Below are positions 1 through 8,645 of a DNA stretch of 13,077 nt, piece by piece. This stretch comes from Clostridiales bacterium oral taxon 876 str. F0540 (GTDB lineage: Bacteria; Bacillota; Clostridia; Clostridiales; Clostridiaceae), in NCBI GenBank assembly GCA_000466585.1, contig KE993471.1:30372-43448 (forward strand). The letters run 5' to 3'. The position numbers and the translations under genes were made by a program. The stretch's first letter is position 1, and each line of letters begins with the position of its first letter. Under the pieces are notes generated by a model. That model saw nothing but the letters and a program-made list of their open reading frames with translations, made no database searches and was not told the DNA's origin.

Positions 1-206
1 TTGATAAAGGAATTACACTATCAGGCAGGTTTAAAAGCTCTTTTATAGCTTGCACCCTATCATCTGTTGGATAAACGCCTAGCCAAACAGCTCCAAGGCC
101 CATATCTTCCGCAGCTATCAGTATATTCTCAGTAGCAGCTGAACAATCCTGCACCCAATAGCCTTTAAAAACTTCCTTAGCTTCATCACCGCAAATAACA
201 ATTGCT
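1..206 (-). pseudogene. Nitroreductase family protein, 3' remnant (copy 1), open at the window edge
   Basis: The minus strand reads as an uninterrupted nitroreductase C-terminal segment (AIVICGDEAKEVF, then GYWVQDCSAATENI, then AIKELLNLPDSVIP) and runs off the window start. Intact family members are FMN-dependent NAD(P)H oxidoreductases. Bases 1-206 align without gaps to 10571-10776 (copy 2) with about 20 differences by eye, roughly 90% identity; most changes look silent, so this copy probably stayed under selection for some time after duplication. Similarity stops abruptly near base 206, so about the first 70 codons are missing and the fragment faces the end of the antitoxin gene instead. 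The breakpoint is probably where the neighbouring defence DNA joined. The nitroreductase assignment is fairly sure; whether the fragment is expressed is unknown. Confidence 0.8.
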
Positions 207-244
207 ATCTTACATACTTATTGCTTATTAAATGTTTTAATAAT

Positions 245-278
245 AAAGCTGCAAAAAAAATTAAAGTTTTACAGCTTT
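245..278 (-). terminator. Weak hairpin after the antitoxin gene, possible terminator
   Basis: On the minus strand AAAGCTG and CAGCTTT form a 7-bp stem around a long loop that holds a run of eight Ts. The T run lies inside the loop rather than after the stem, so this is a poor intrinsic terminator by the usual rules. It is the only candidate between the antitoxin stop and the nitroreductase remnant. Some read-through into the remnant is likely. Confidence 0.3.
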
Positions 279-293
279 GTTAACAGATAATTT

Positions 294-1298
294 TTACTCC
301 AATGTAATATACTTTGCATACTCATAGGAAATTAAAGATCCAGTTCCAGTTTCCTTCCAGCCTCTCTCTTTATGAGAATACTCAGAAATTCGGCTGCTAT
401 TAAAAGACTTAAATTTATCACTAATATGCTTTGCAACTACTATTTCATCTTCATCAAGATATATCTCTGAGCTATCCACCTCTGCGATTATATATTCTCC
501 ATTTGTTTCCTCATCTTCAATCATTGAAATAATGCCTTGCTTCTCAAGAAGTCCTAGTAATAAATTTCTATTTTCAATGACAGGCCCCCTTGGCAAGCGC
601 GCGTACTGCATGCCAGTTATTGAGGTTGTTCTATCTTTAAAGTATAAGTTATCTGCATAAAAAAGAAGTTTCATTAGTTTTGTTTTGAATAGTTTTGTCT
701 CATTAATAGCAAAATATATGACTAAACTTCTAAATTTTTCGAAGTCAAAATACTTAAATCCAGTGTAAATATCATTTCTATGTTTTACACTTTGCACTAC
801 ATTATGCTCAAGTTCAGTAACAGCATTCTCAGAAAGCATTAGATTGATCTTGTCTCTAAGCTGTTTTTCTTTTGCTTGAGATAAAACCGAAGCATTGTTA
901 TCTAAAATGTTTAGCATATTCTGTGGATTCTTCAGAAGTATGAGTGTGTTATTATGCGCTTTATCTTGAATAGCCCCCATCTCATAGCGGTTCATAGTAA
1001 TCTCTCCCCACTTTAGGAGCTTAGAGAAAGCTCTCTGGCTAAGCCCATAGTTCTCCCGAATAGCTTTAATTTCATCAGGTGATAAAAGCCCATGTTTCTT
1101 CCTATAAACTGACAAAGCTCTTTCAATATTTAATTCATCTAATTCCTTGTCAAAAAGCTCTTCACCACAAGACTCACAAATACAAACCTCTGCTTCTATC
1201 TCAACCTTTTCATCTTTAACACTATATACTTCATTCCTCCTAACTATATGAACCTCTTTATAATCATCGCATACATGACAAAACAATTCTTTTTTCAA
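294..1298 (-). CDS. Antitoxin: MqsA-like zinc finger and HTH fused to a SocA/Panacea (DUF4065) domain
   Basis: Predicted DNA-binding antitoxin and repressor of its own operon, acting in the cytoplasm by binding the toxin encoded just upstream. Numbering from the longest reading (GTG at 1307): CxxC pairs at C10/C13 and C44/C47 make an MqsA/YgiT-type zinc finger; residues 76-110 are an Xre-like helix-turn-helix (LSPDEIKAIRENYGLSQRAF); residues 190-335 match the SocA/Panacea domain, with TKLMKLLFYADNLYF and GMQYARLPRGPV as landmarks. E. coli MqsA (131 residues) has only the first two parts. The Panacea domain is known from a family of antitoxins that pair with many unrelated toxins. Start choice: the GTG at 1307 lies inside the ribosome site AGAGGTG, so the TTG at 1298, about 7 bases downstream, is preferred (334 residues). 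The toxin stop is 16 bases upstream, so the two are co-transcribed toxin first, as in mqsRA. Function is secure at family level; which domain neutralises the toxin is not. Confidence 0.88.
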   Translation of the reverse strand: MKKELFCHVCDDYKEVHIVRRNEVYSVKDEKVEIEAEVCICESCGEELFDKELDELNIERALSVYRKKHGLLSPDEIKAIRENYGLSQRAFSKLLKWGEITMNRYEMGAIQDKAHNNTLILLKNPQNMLNILDNNASVLSQAKEKQLRDKINLMLSENAVTELEHNVVQSVKHRNDIYTGFKYFDFEKFRSLVIYFAINETKLFKTKLMKLLFYADNLYFKDRTTSITGMQYARLPRGPVIENRNLLLGLLEKQGIISMIEDEETNGEYIIAEVDSSEIYLDEDEIVVAKHISDKFKSFNSSRISEYSHKERGWKETGTGSLISYEYAKYITLE

Positions 1299-1314
1299 AA
1301 TAAACACCTCTCTA

Positions 1315-1671
1315 TTATTTATATAAGTATCTAATTGGAAAATCTGCCTTATGAAATCCCATAATACAAAGCAATTTTCCCCTGCTGGTGTCTTTAAGTT
1401 TTAATTTTATGTATATTTGATATTGATCTTCATCTTTACCAAACTCCCAAATAAATCCTATAAACTTAGGATTATCATCTTCCTCAGGCCCATTAAAGTA
1501 ATTTTTATATGTTAAATTCAGAATTATATCTAAAGCTATTTTCAAATTTATTCCCAAGTTCGTTAAATTATTTTTAGGTCTTGGAATAAAGTCATATTTG
1601 CCTTCTGTAATAAGTGACTTAACTTCCACAAGGAAGCAATTTATCTCTTCTAGACTTGTCTGAACTGCCAT
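1315..1671 (-). CDS. Type II toxin, MqsR family mRNA interferase
   Basis: A 118-residue protein that should adopt the RelE/MqsR fold and cut mRNA independently of the ribosome; E. coli MqsR prefers GCU sites. The N-terminal helical part (about 7-25, EEINCFLVEVKSLITEG) is followed by KYDFIPRPKN, NLTYKNYFNGPEED, IWEFGK, QIYIKLKL and a C-terminal CIMGFHKADFP. Tyr87 in QIYIK lines up with catalytic Tyr81 of E. coli MqsR (QVYLK), an alignment made from memory. It is a little longer than the 98-residue E. coli protein, as is usual for Firmicute members. The ATG has a good ribosome site (GGAAGGA, 9 bases upstream). The fusion antitoxin follows 16 bases after the stop. Target specificity cannot be read from the sequence. 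Confidence 0.87.
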   Translation of the reverse strand: MAVQTSLEEINCFLVEVKSLITEGKYDFIPRPKNNLTNLGINLKIALDIILNLTYKNYFNGPEEDDNPKFIGFIWEFGKDEDQYQIYIKLKLKDTSRGKLLCIMGFHKADFPIRYLYK

Positions 1672-1708
1672 TAATATCAGTCCTTCCTTGAAAACTCTAC
1701 TTTATATA

Positions 1709-1737
1709 AGTATATATTATATTATACCCAATTTCAA
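1709..1737 (-). promoter_or_regulatory. Promoter of the toxin-antitoxin operon
   Basis: On the minus strand TTGAAA (1732-1737) and TATACT (1709-1714) are separated by exactly 17 bases, close to the sigma-A consensus. They lie 38 bases or more upstream of the toxin ATG. A second TATAAT-like string inside the spacer makes the exact -10 less certain. Confidence 0.65.
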
Positions 1738-1741
1738 TAAA

Positions 1742-1761
1742 ATGTTATCATATGATAACAT
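1742..1761. promoter_or_regulatory. Perfect 20-bp palindrome, likely antitoxin operator
   Basis: ATGTTATCATATGATAACAT is its own reverse complement over all 20 bases and sits 4 bp upstream of the -35 element of the toxin-antitoxin promoter. Antitoxins with an Xre-type HTH usually bind such dyads as dimers and repress their operon. The sequence differs from the AACCT/AGGTT dyad bound by E. coli MqsA. The identity of the binding protein is inferred from position. Confidence 0.7.
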
Positions 1762-1875
1762 ATCTTATATTTTTTATTATAAAGAAAATTTATTGTAGTC
1801 ATTACAAGCATTTAACATTAAGAAAGCGTCCATCAATTTGCTTTATAAACAAGCACATTATTTTTACCGGAAATT

Positions 1876-1903
1876 AAAAAGAGCTTCGGCTATTGCCAAA
1901 GCT
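1876..1903 (-). terminator. Intrinsic terminator of the pPIWI_RE operon
   Basis: On the minus strand AGCTTTGGC, loop AATA, GCCGAAGCT forms a 9-bp stem with one mismatch, followed by CTTTTT. It begins 11 bases after the pPIWI_RE stop codon and separates that operon from the toxin-antitoxin promoter. Confidence 0.8.
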
Positions 1904-1914
1904 TATAATGAATA

Positions 1915-4317
1915 TTACCTTACATTTTCCATAGCCTCAATATATTCACCAATCCTCTTAATAAAATACATCGGCAGAGGTAGCAGTACTTCTTTCTCGT
2001 AAGTAGGCACAAGTCTTCTCAAGGTATAACAATCCTTTGCAGCAGTTTCTCTTTCAGCTTCACTTCTGCCGCCTAATATTATCACTTCAGTAAGTCTTTG
2101 TTTTACAAAGGGAGTTGATAAGTGATCATATTTGGTATGTTTGTTATTTATCTTAAAAGTATCACTTCTAGCACCAACCATATAAAAGGTTATATTATCA
2201 TTAGTAAATAATCCTTTAAATAAATTAGGAGTACCGTCACCAATGCAATAGTCCGGATTTTCACTAGTATTATTTACTCTTGCTATTTTTAATTTACAGT
2301 GCTTATCCTCAACTTCTATATTTCCTAGGCAATAATTGCTATTAGTTAAAAACTTCCAATACCTATTTCTTAAGCTGGCATCGGCAAATAGTATTATTTC
2401 TTCATCAGTTAAGTCAATCTCATCTTGTAAGGTATTCCATATCCAATCATTTACGCCATTTGCCATCTCTTTCTTAAGAATATCATATGACTTTTTCAGC
2501 TTGTTTTCATCTAAAGAGCAGATAAATTCTGAAGCTTCTATCCAGTACTCATCTTTATATATCTTGTAGTAAACAATACCTTTGGAAATTTTGCTCATAA
2601 CTAAATATCTATCACTGTAGCCTGGGATAAAATCCAAGCCAATTAAAACCTTATTATCAAAACCTAACTTATAAAATTCATCATTTAGAAAACCTGCAGA
2701 ATAAAATAAATCATATAGAGCATTTATTAATTTGTGGTAATCGCCCTTATCATTATAGCCATTGATAAATTGCGTCATAGTGTCATTATTTTTTAAAGCG
2801 GCCCTTACTATTTGTTTAGAGTCTAGCTTACTAAAATCTTCATTTTTACTCTTATCCTTATTTTTATGAAATGCAGGAATATCAATTAAAGCTACATGTT
2901 TTTCACATACTTGCCTGTCAAAGGCTGTTTCCTTCTCAATTTCTCTGACTCTGCCAATCTTATCTTCATTTTCCTTTAAAGCTCTCATGATATTTCCTTT
3001 TATATTATTAAACTTAAATTCTAAGCCTTGAGGAGATACATACTTGTTAGCTTTGCCGCTTAAGCCCAAAATCATTTTAGATAATTTTCTTGAATCCTCG
3101 TATAATTTTTCATTATCAGTATATATATCGATTACAAATTTATTGATTTCAAAATCATTACTGCATCTTAGGGGATTCTTAATCCATCTTTTTAGTTTAA
3201 TATGTTTAAGATTAGTAAGTCTATTATCCGTTTTATTTATAACAGTGGACTTACTTATTTTATTATAGCTTATTCCTTTAATCTGTGCTTTTGGCTCTAA
3301 ATCAGGATATAAATCTCTAAATATTTTAAATATATCAATTCTTTCGGCTATACCTGCCCCTCTCTTTGTGTATGAATCCTTTTTCTTATTTGTTATTAAA
3401 CAAATTAAATTAGAATTAAAATCCATATACTGAGCAGGCTCTCTTACAATTTTATTTATATTCAAACCTATTTGTTCTGCATAAACATCATCATAGCTAT
3501 TCTTCCATTTAACATTACTGTAATCACGTTTAAAATAGCATTGTATAAATGTTATTTGCTGTTCTTTTATAAACTCATCCTTTTTAAACACATAAGCAGA
3601 AGTACCTTCTCTAGTTACGCTGTTCCTTGTTTCGATTATCAAAGGCTTGTTCTGCCACAGCTTTGTTCCCAAAGCTATGTTCAAATAAAGTTTTCCCTCT
3701 CCATCAAAAGGTTTGACTAAAGTTATATCTATATTGTAGGATAGAGGTTCTCCATATTTATTTGGTATAACTTCACTTATCAAGCTGACACTATTATCTT
3801 TTATAATAGGATAAAACTGAAAATCTCTATTAGTACTTTGGAAATATATTGGCTTTTTGCAAATATCTCTAGCATAAAGATTAGGTAATATATCATAAAT
3901 GTTGAAGCTTTCATTAAAAATATCTTTTATACTGATTTCGCTATCCCAGATAAAGTCACTTTCTATGTAAAAGTCCTCATTTAAATTTGAAGCCCTTTTT
4001 AATTCATTATTAATCCACTGACACACGTGTAATTTCAAGCCTTCTAAATTGAACCTTGCAGTTGAGCATATCCATGGTTTATCTTTAGTAATTAAATCAC
4101 TATGATTACTGTTTACTGATAAAACGTCTCTTGAATAATTTTTAACTATCTTTGCAAGCCCCTTCAGTGCAAATGTATAGCCAAATTCTTTAGCCTTCAA
4201 TGATTTTAGTCTGTTTATTAAATCCTTTAGCTCCTTTGGAAATTTCATAACATATATTGTTTTTTCAATTATATTGTTTGAATTTATTTCAAAAGAAAAT
4301 AATTGTAAATCATTCAT
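1915..4317 (-). CDS. pPIWI_RE family protein (prokaryotic PIWI module with conserved R and E)
   Basis: Putative guide-binding Argonaute-like protein of a predicted RNA-dependent restriction system. About 800 residues: an N-terminal half (1-400) matching the general layout of the pPIWI_RE N-terminal and MID-like regions, and a C-terminal RNase H-fold PIWI region from about 470 to the end. Landmarks counted from the chosen start: CEKHVALIDIPAF (471-483), VLIGLDFIPGYSDRY (557-571), ILFADASLRNRYWKFL (642-657), PFVKQRLTEVIILGG (736-750) and a family-like C-terminus LLPLPMYFIKRIGEYI. Asp562 and Asp646 are candidate RNase H acidic residues and Arg741/Glu744 may be part of the R/E signature; the full catalytic set cannot be confirmed by eye. 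An upstream TTG at 4338 is in frame, but the ATG at 4317 has the ribosome site (GGTGAGG) at proper spacing and overlaps the helicase stop by 8 bases, a mark of translational coupling. Last gene of its operon. Confidence 0.85.
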   Translation of the reverse strand: MNDLQLFSFEINSNNIIEKTIYVMKFPKELKDLINRLKSLKAKEFGYTFALKGLAKIVKNYSRDVLSVNSNHSDLITKDKPWICSTARFNLEGLKLHVCQWINNELKRASNLNEDFYIESDFIWDSEISIKDIFNESFNIYDILPNLYARDICKKPIYFQSTNRDFQFYPIIKDNSVSLISEVIPNKYGEPLSYNIDITLVKPFDGEGKLYLNIALGTKLWQNKPLIIETRNSVTREGTSAYVFKKDEFIKEQQITFIQCYFKRDYSNVKWKNSYDDVYAEQIGLNINKIVREPAQYMDFNSNLICLITNKKKDSYTKRGAGIAERIDIFKIFRDLYPDLEPKAQIKGISYNKISKSTVINKTDNRLTNLKHIKLKRWIKNPLRCSNDFEINKFVIDIYTDNEKLYEDSRKLSKMILGLSGKANKYVSPQGLEFKFNNIKGNIMRALKENEDKIGRVREIEKETAFDRQVCEKHVALIDIPAFHKNKDKSKNEDFSKLDSKQIVRAALKNNDTMTQFINGYNDKGDYHKLINALYDLFYSAGFLNDEFYKLGFDNKVLIGLDFIPGYSDRYLVMSKISKGIVYYKIYKDEYWIEASEFICSLDENKLKKSYDILKKEMANGVNDWIWNTLQDEIDLTDEEIILFADASLRNRYWKFLTNSNYCLGNIEVEDKHCKLKIARVNNTSENPDYCIGDGTPNLFKGLFTNDNITFYMVGARSDTFKINNKHTKYDHLSTPFVKQRLTEVIILGGRSEAERETAAKDCYTLRRLVPTYEKEVLLPLPMYFIKRIGEYIEAMENVR

Positions 4318-7300
4318 TAGTATACCCCTCACCTTCAAATTGCTGATTATTCACTTCCATAATGAGACCTTCTAAACCTCTTAAATACTTACCGTATAAT
4401 TCTTCAATAAATAGATTATTTCTGTTTTCATTTAACATGTTATACCATTCAAACAACATACTATTCTTACTTGAAAGAGGTTCATTATCAATTATTTCTG
4501 GTGCAAAAGCTCCATCACAGTAAAAAACTCTGCAATTTGTGCCGCCTCTTTGCAATCTTCCAATAGTCTGCTTTATAGGAACTAATGTAAACCAGGCTAA
4601 ATTTCTTTTAAAATCATTGTCCAAGGTTTTCCAATACCTATTTTGTGCTATGACTGCCAAATCTATATAGCTAAGTCTTCTTATTTCATTCATTACTTCA
4701 CCTAAGGAATTTCCTTTATTTTTTCCTTTTGCAATATATTCATCAAGCCTTGAATGAAGTATTTGAAAATATGATTGTAAATCATCAGGCACCATATATG
4801 GCCTAATCATAAAGAATACTGATCCGAAATATGATTTATTATATTCATTTAATATGTTATACCCTCTGGAAATTACATTTAAAGGAGCAACTAAAATCTC
4901 GGCATCACCTGACTCAATCTTAAAGTTCTCTAAAAGTTCCTTTGAGAAATCATATTTTTCCTCTATTTCCCTGCTTAAAACTCTATAGTTTAAACCTGAA
5001 TTTCTTAGAACTTTTCCAACCTCTTTACAGTTATCATAGCTATTAACTATTAATAGAACCTTTCTGTCTTCATCCTTTTCCTTCCAATAACTAAGCTCCA
5101 TTCTAATGTTTCTTATTAAATATCTTGTTAGTTTTCTTAATGCGGCTGCTCTTTCTTCACCTTTTAAACCAGAGACTTTTATAAGGTTACCTTCCTCATC
5201 GAATTTCATTAAGAGCTTTTGTTCAATTTTTGAATCTTCATCAAAAGATTTAAGCATATATTCAGGAACCTTACGAAGGTCATAGTGTCCTGATCCCGGA
5301 GCAATACTAGTACCGGATAATAACACTATAGCAGGTCCTTTTAATCCTATTTCCTTTTTTATCTCATGAAAGTGATCAAGAAGACGCCTTCCTACTCCAG
5401 AATACCTAAACAGACTAATCTTTTCCCCATTATCTTTACCTTGTAAAATAAACTTATAGCCGAATATTACTCCTGTAAGAGGCTCTGTTAAAAAACTTCT
5501 TAAGGATTTTCGTATTCCTTCATAAACATTTATCTTTTCATAGGAATTATTTATTTTCTGCATAATTAACGGGTAGTCTCTACTTAATACTTTAATGTAA
5601 AAGTCAAGCTGTACAAGATAAATAAACAGTTCAAACTTGGCATAAAGCAAATCGATATTTTTCTGCTTGGGAACTATAACTTTGTACTGATTAAATAATT
5701 CTACTATCCTTTGCTTTATTATTTCTTCTACTTTCCCGATATTCTGTACCCAGACAAATTCATTATAGAGCTCATTAAACTCATGTTTTATACTGTGATT
5801 TTGAATGTCGTATGTATTAGCGTAGTCAAGGTATTGCTCCAGCTTTTTTATTATCTCTAAGTTTTGCGTATATTCTTCTACTTTAAGGCTTTCCTTAATA
5901 TCATTAAATAAACTAAAGGAAGTTATAATTTCACGTCTTAAATAAGCTTTTAAGGCTTCTGTATTTGCAACCATCCTATTAAGTTTTGGAAGCAAAACCT
6001 GCAGGTGTGCAAAATTCATCTGCCAAGTATAGGCTAAGCTCTCACTATTGGCTATTCCTAAGTAACTAATATCCTCATTAAGTTTTTCAAACCTTCCTAG
6101 TATTGAATTACTGGGCCCAAATAAGTCTTCATTTGTTATAAATAAATCATCTAAGGTTCTTTGAACCCCATCAGCTTCATCAATAATTACTATATCAAGC
6201 AAATCGTGAAAGGCTTCATAAAAGCTTCTTTCATAAGGATCAATAGTTTTAGGAACAGACATATTAATTAAGCTATGCGGAGTTGCTACCCACACCTGTG
6301 AACTCACTAACTTTGTAAAAGATTTATAAAATCCGCATTTATTATAAAGAGGACATACCTTGCTTTCCTCTTCTTCATCAATAAGCTTAGTACAAGGGAA
6401 TTCTCTTGCTGTTATATCATTATCTTCTGCTAATACAGCTGCAATGCAAAAGCCTGACAAGTATTCAAGTTCTTTAAAATCTTCACTAGAAATATTACCT
6501 AAACGTTCAAGTTTCCTTCCGGCATTTCTAATAAAAGTATCAGCGTGTTTCTCTAAATCTGACTTTCCAATAATAGGTACAGCTTCAATACCAACTTCTC
6601 TAAGCAGCCTGACTGTATTTATTACATCATCTACCTTGCTTTCAATTATTCCTACTTTGGCACCAAAATTCTGAACCAGCCTAACTGTTTCAGCAATTTT
6701 ATAATTTGATTTCCCCTTTCCTACATCTCCTGCAATATGTATCTGGTTTTTATATTTTACTTCATCTTCGTTTCCAGAAAACTCGTTTATAATCTTAAAC
6801 ACTGGTCTTTTTGACCAACTGCTTCCCATTCTGTCATAAATGTTTTTCCAATTATAATTACTTGGTATAGAAAGCTCTATTTTAGGTTTATATTGCGGCA
6901 GTTTATCATTTTGTATATTTACTAACGCATCCGGTATATTTAGACTTCTTTCTACTTTATTAGAAGTCATTTCAGAAACAGACCTGTGATTTCTCAATAC
7001 TTTATAATACCTTGTATATCCTGGCTCTGAAAAAAACGGTTTTATAGTTTTTGCATTTGTTAGCTCATAAATAATATCTTCATAATAAGTTTCCCTATCA
7101 ACTAAATACTTTAGTGAAAGTTTATCAAGTTTTTCTCCTGTAAGTTTAAATAGTCTTAAATTTATATCTAAAGAAAAGTATTCATCTAAGTTAATAATCC
7201 AATTTGACTTATTTGCCATGTTATGAAATTTTCTTCTAAGTCCATATAGTTTTCTTCCATAAACTTCTGAAAATTTATCCTCCAAAATATATTTGTAATA

Positions 7301-7459
7301 CTGAGTTAAGAGTATCCAGCCATCTGAAGGCTTTTGTTTTGTCTCATATATAATTTCAAGCAGCATTTCAATGCAAATAAAGTTCTCAGCAGTAATAGAT
7401 GCGTTATTATTTTTCAATAATTCTTTTATAATTTTTTTAAATTTACTTCTCCCCTCCAT
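4310..7459 (-). CDS. DinG-like Fe-S superfamily 2 helicase of the pPIWI_RE island
   Basis: Predicted ATP-dependent 5'-to-3' helicase; DinG relatives unwind R-loops, so it may open or process RNA-DNA hybrids for the PIWI protein. Counted from the ATG at 7459 (1,049 residues): about 200 N-terminal residues of no recognised motif, Walker A GDVGKGKS (244-251), four cysteines at 338, 356, 369 and 375 (the last two in CPLYNKC) placed like the XPD/DinG iron-sulphur cluster, ATPHSL, DEAD box IIDEAD (425-430), a long helical insertion, SGTS (715-718), and motif VI QTIGRLQRGG (964-973). This is longer than E. coli DinG (716 residues), as expected for the island version. The ATG at 7459 has GGAGG four bases upstream; the ATG at 7483, overlapping the REase gene, has no ribosome site. 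It starts 10 bases after the REase stop. Confidence 0.87.
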   Translation of the reverse strand: MEGRSKFKKIIKELLKNNNASITAENFICIEMLLEIIYETKQKPSDGWILLTQYYKYILEDKFSEVYGRKLYGLRRKFHNMANKSNWIINLDEYFSLDINLRLFKLTGEKLDKLSLKYLVDRETYYEDIIYELTNAKTIKPFFSEPGYTRYYKVLRNHRSVSEMTSNKVERSLNIPDALVNIQNDKLPQYKPKIELSIPSNYNWKNIYDRMGSSWSKRPVFKIINEFSGNEDEVKYKNQIHIAGDVGKGKSNYKIAETVRLVQNFGAKVGIIESKVDDVINTVRLLREVGIEAVPIIGKSDLEKHADTFIRNAGRKLERLGNISSEDFKELEYLSGFCIAAVLAEDNDITAREFPCTKLIDEEEESKVCPLYNKCGFYKSFTKLVSSQVWVATPHSLINMSVPKTIDPYERSFYEAFHDLLDIVIIDEADGVQRTLDDLFITNEDLFGPSNSILGRFEKLNEDISYLGIANSESLAYTWQMNFAHLQVLLPKLNRMVANTEALKAYLRREIITSFSLFNDIKESLKVEEYTQNLEIIKKLEQYLDYANTYDIQNHSIKHEFNELYNEFVWVQNIGKVEEIIKQRIVELFNQYKVIVPKQKNIDLLYAKFELFIYLVQLDFYIKVLSRDYPLIMQKINNSYEKINVYEGIRKSLRSFLTEPLTGVIFGYKFILQGKDNGEKISLFRYSGVGRRLLDHFHEIKKEIGLKGPAIVLLSGTSIAPGSGHYDLRKVPEYMLKSFDEDSKIEQKLLMKFDEEGNLIKVSGLKGEERAAALRKLTRYLIRNIRMELSYWKEKDEDRKVLLIVNSYDNCKEVGKVLRNSGLNYRVLSREIEEKYDFSKELLENFKIESGDAEILVAPLNVISRGYNILNEYNKSYFGSVFFMIRPYMVPDDLQSYFQILHSRLDEYIAKGKNKGNSLGEVMNEIRRLSYIDLAVIAQNRYWKTLDNDFKRNLAWFTLVPIKQTIGRLQRGGTNCRVFYCDGAFAPEIIDNEPLSSKNSMLFEWYNMLNENRNNLFIEELYGKYLRGLEGLIMEVNNQQFEGEGYTNE

Positions 7460-7469
7460 ACATCCTCCA

Positions 7470-8591
7470 TTAAAAATCATCATTTACTAATTGTTTAATT
7501 TTTTTATATAATTCTTTTTCATATAAAACATTTATTGGTATTTCTTCGTTTTCTAAAAATCTTATTAATTCTTTCTTATAATCCACATGACTTTGCTCTA
7601 AATAAATTTGTCTTCTATGCTCCGGTATAACTAAATATCTTGCTGCTTTTTCATTGACAACTAGCTTACTAACTGAATTATTTGACTTTAGAAGCTTCAC
7701 TAACTCAGAAGGTTCCTGTACATCTTTTACATCAATAAACAAGTTATCATTATCAATAATAATCTTCATATCGTATTCATCCATATTAGGATACAGCTCA
7801 ATTTCAACATCTTGAATTCTTTTAATATTATCGTAGATAGTCTTCTCACCTATATTAGGCAGTAGTATATATCTATAAATTCCTTCCGTGAATTGACTAT
7901 ATTGCTCGTCCTCTTTTATCTCAAACCTGTTATAATTTAGCTTATCTTTATTAATATAATAGCTGCATATATCACTGCATTTTCCTTCTTTTCCAAAGTC
8001 ATTTTCAATTTTCTTGCCACATACTGGGCAGGTAGTGACAGTACTTGATAGTATATCTATATCTCTCCTCCAGCTCTTTATTATTTTCTTAAGTTCTGCT
8101 GGAAATTTATTTATTATAAGTTTGCTAAATTCAATATTAGTCATAATCATATTATCTTTATTTACGAGAAGCCTGCCATCTCTATAATAATTGCTATAAA
8201 CAGCTTGGTTGTCTTTTCCTCTATGCTGTCTGCATGCCAGCAGGAACTCCAGCATTTCTTTCTGTTCAACTTCTTGAAGGCTTTTAATATTTTCATACCA
8301 GTCTATAAATTTATAGTTTAATCTTCCATTCACAATTATTTTTTCATTTAGCAGCTGTATCGTTGCTTCCTCTTCAGTAAAGCCAAGCTCAACTAATGCT
8401 TTATTCTCTAACATTCTAATAAATTCCGGTATATTTAGAGGAAATTTTACAGTTTCTTTTTTTATTAACAACGATAGGAAGGGATATATTGCACCGTTAA
8501 TATCCTTTATCTTTGTATTAGATAAATTATTCTGCCAGTCTTTCAACACTTCTATTAGTTCATATAAATTTTTTCGCAAGTTATTATCCAT
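7470..8591 (-). CDS. Restriction-endonuclease-fold protein of the pPIWI_RE island, with zinc ribbon
   Basis: A 373-residue protein predicted to supply the DNA-cutting step. The N-terminal half is helical and not recognised. A zinc ribbon follows (C188, C191, C205, C209; CPVCGKK and CSDIC). The C-terminal part has the PD-(D/E)xK layout: Glu237 in a helix (FTEGIYRYIL), Asp274 (EYDMKI), then Asp287-Val-Lys289 in LFIDVKD, with a hydrophobic strand between, so the nuclease site looks intact. It is the first gene of the operon, with ribosome site AGAGGTG upstream of ATG 8591. Gene order and the two partners match the published three-gene island. The family call rests on motifs plus context; on its own the N-terminus would be a hypothetical protein. 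Confidence 0.82.
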   Translation of the reverse strand: MDNNLRKNLYELIEVLKDWQNNLSNTKIKDINGAIYPFLSLLIKKETVKFPLNIPEFIRMLENKALVELGFTEEEATIQLLNEKIIVNGRLNYKFIDWYENIKSLQEVEQKEMLEFLLACRQHRGKDNQAVYSNYYRDGRLLVNKDNMIMTNIEFSKLIINKFPAELKKIIKSWRRDIDILSSTVTTCPVCGKKIENDFGKEGKCSDICSYYINKDKLNYNRFEIKEDEQYSQFTEGIYRYILLPNIGEKTIYDNIKRIQDVEIELYPNMDEYDMKIIIDNDNLFIDVKDVQEPSELVKLLKSNNSVSKLVVNEKAARYLVIPEHRRQIYLEQSHVDYKKELIRFLENEEIPINVLYEKELYKKIKQLVNDDF

Positions 8592-8622
8592 TCGCTCACC
8601 TCTTATAAAATATAAACATTGA

Positions 8623-8643
8623 GGAACTATTTACGTCACAATT
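8623..8643. promoter_or_regulatory. Operator-like direct repeat 1, over the transcription start
   Basis: A 21-bp sequence beginning GGAACTATT and ending ACAATT, matching repeat 2 at 18 of 21 positions. It covers the predicted transcription start of the pPIWI_RE operon. A protein bound here would block the polymerase. Confidence 0.6.
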
Positions 8644-8645
8644 AT

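Noticed and set aside
2336..3720. Plus-strand reading frames of 74-82 residues inside the pPIWI_RE gene
   Set aside because: They are antisense to a long, well-supported gene, are rich in Leu/Ile/Ser/Phe as expected from antisense of AT-rich coding DNA, and lack ribosome sites and family motifs.
4318..4338. TTG start for the pPIWI_RE protein seven codons upstream
   Set aside because: No ribosome site precedes it and the sequence GGTGAGG needed by the ATG at 4317 lies inside it.
6360..6674. 104-residue plus-strand frame inside the helicase gene
   Set aside because: Antisense to the helicase, serine-rich low-complexity product, no independent signal.
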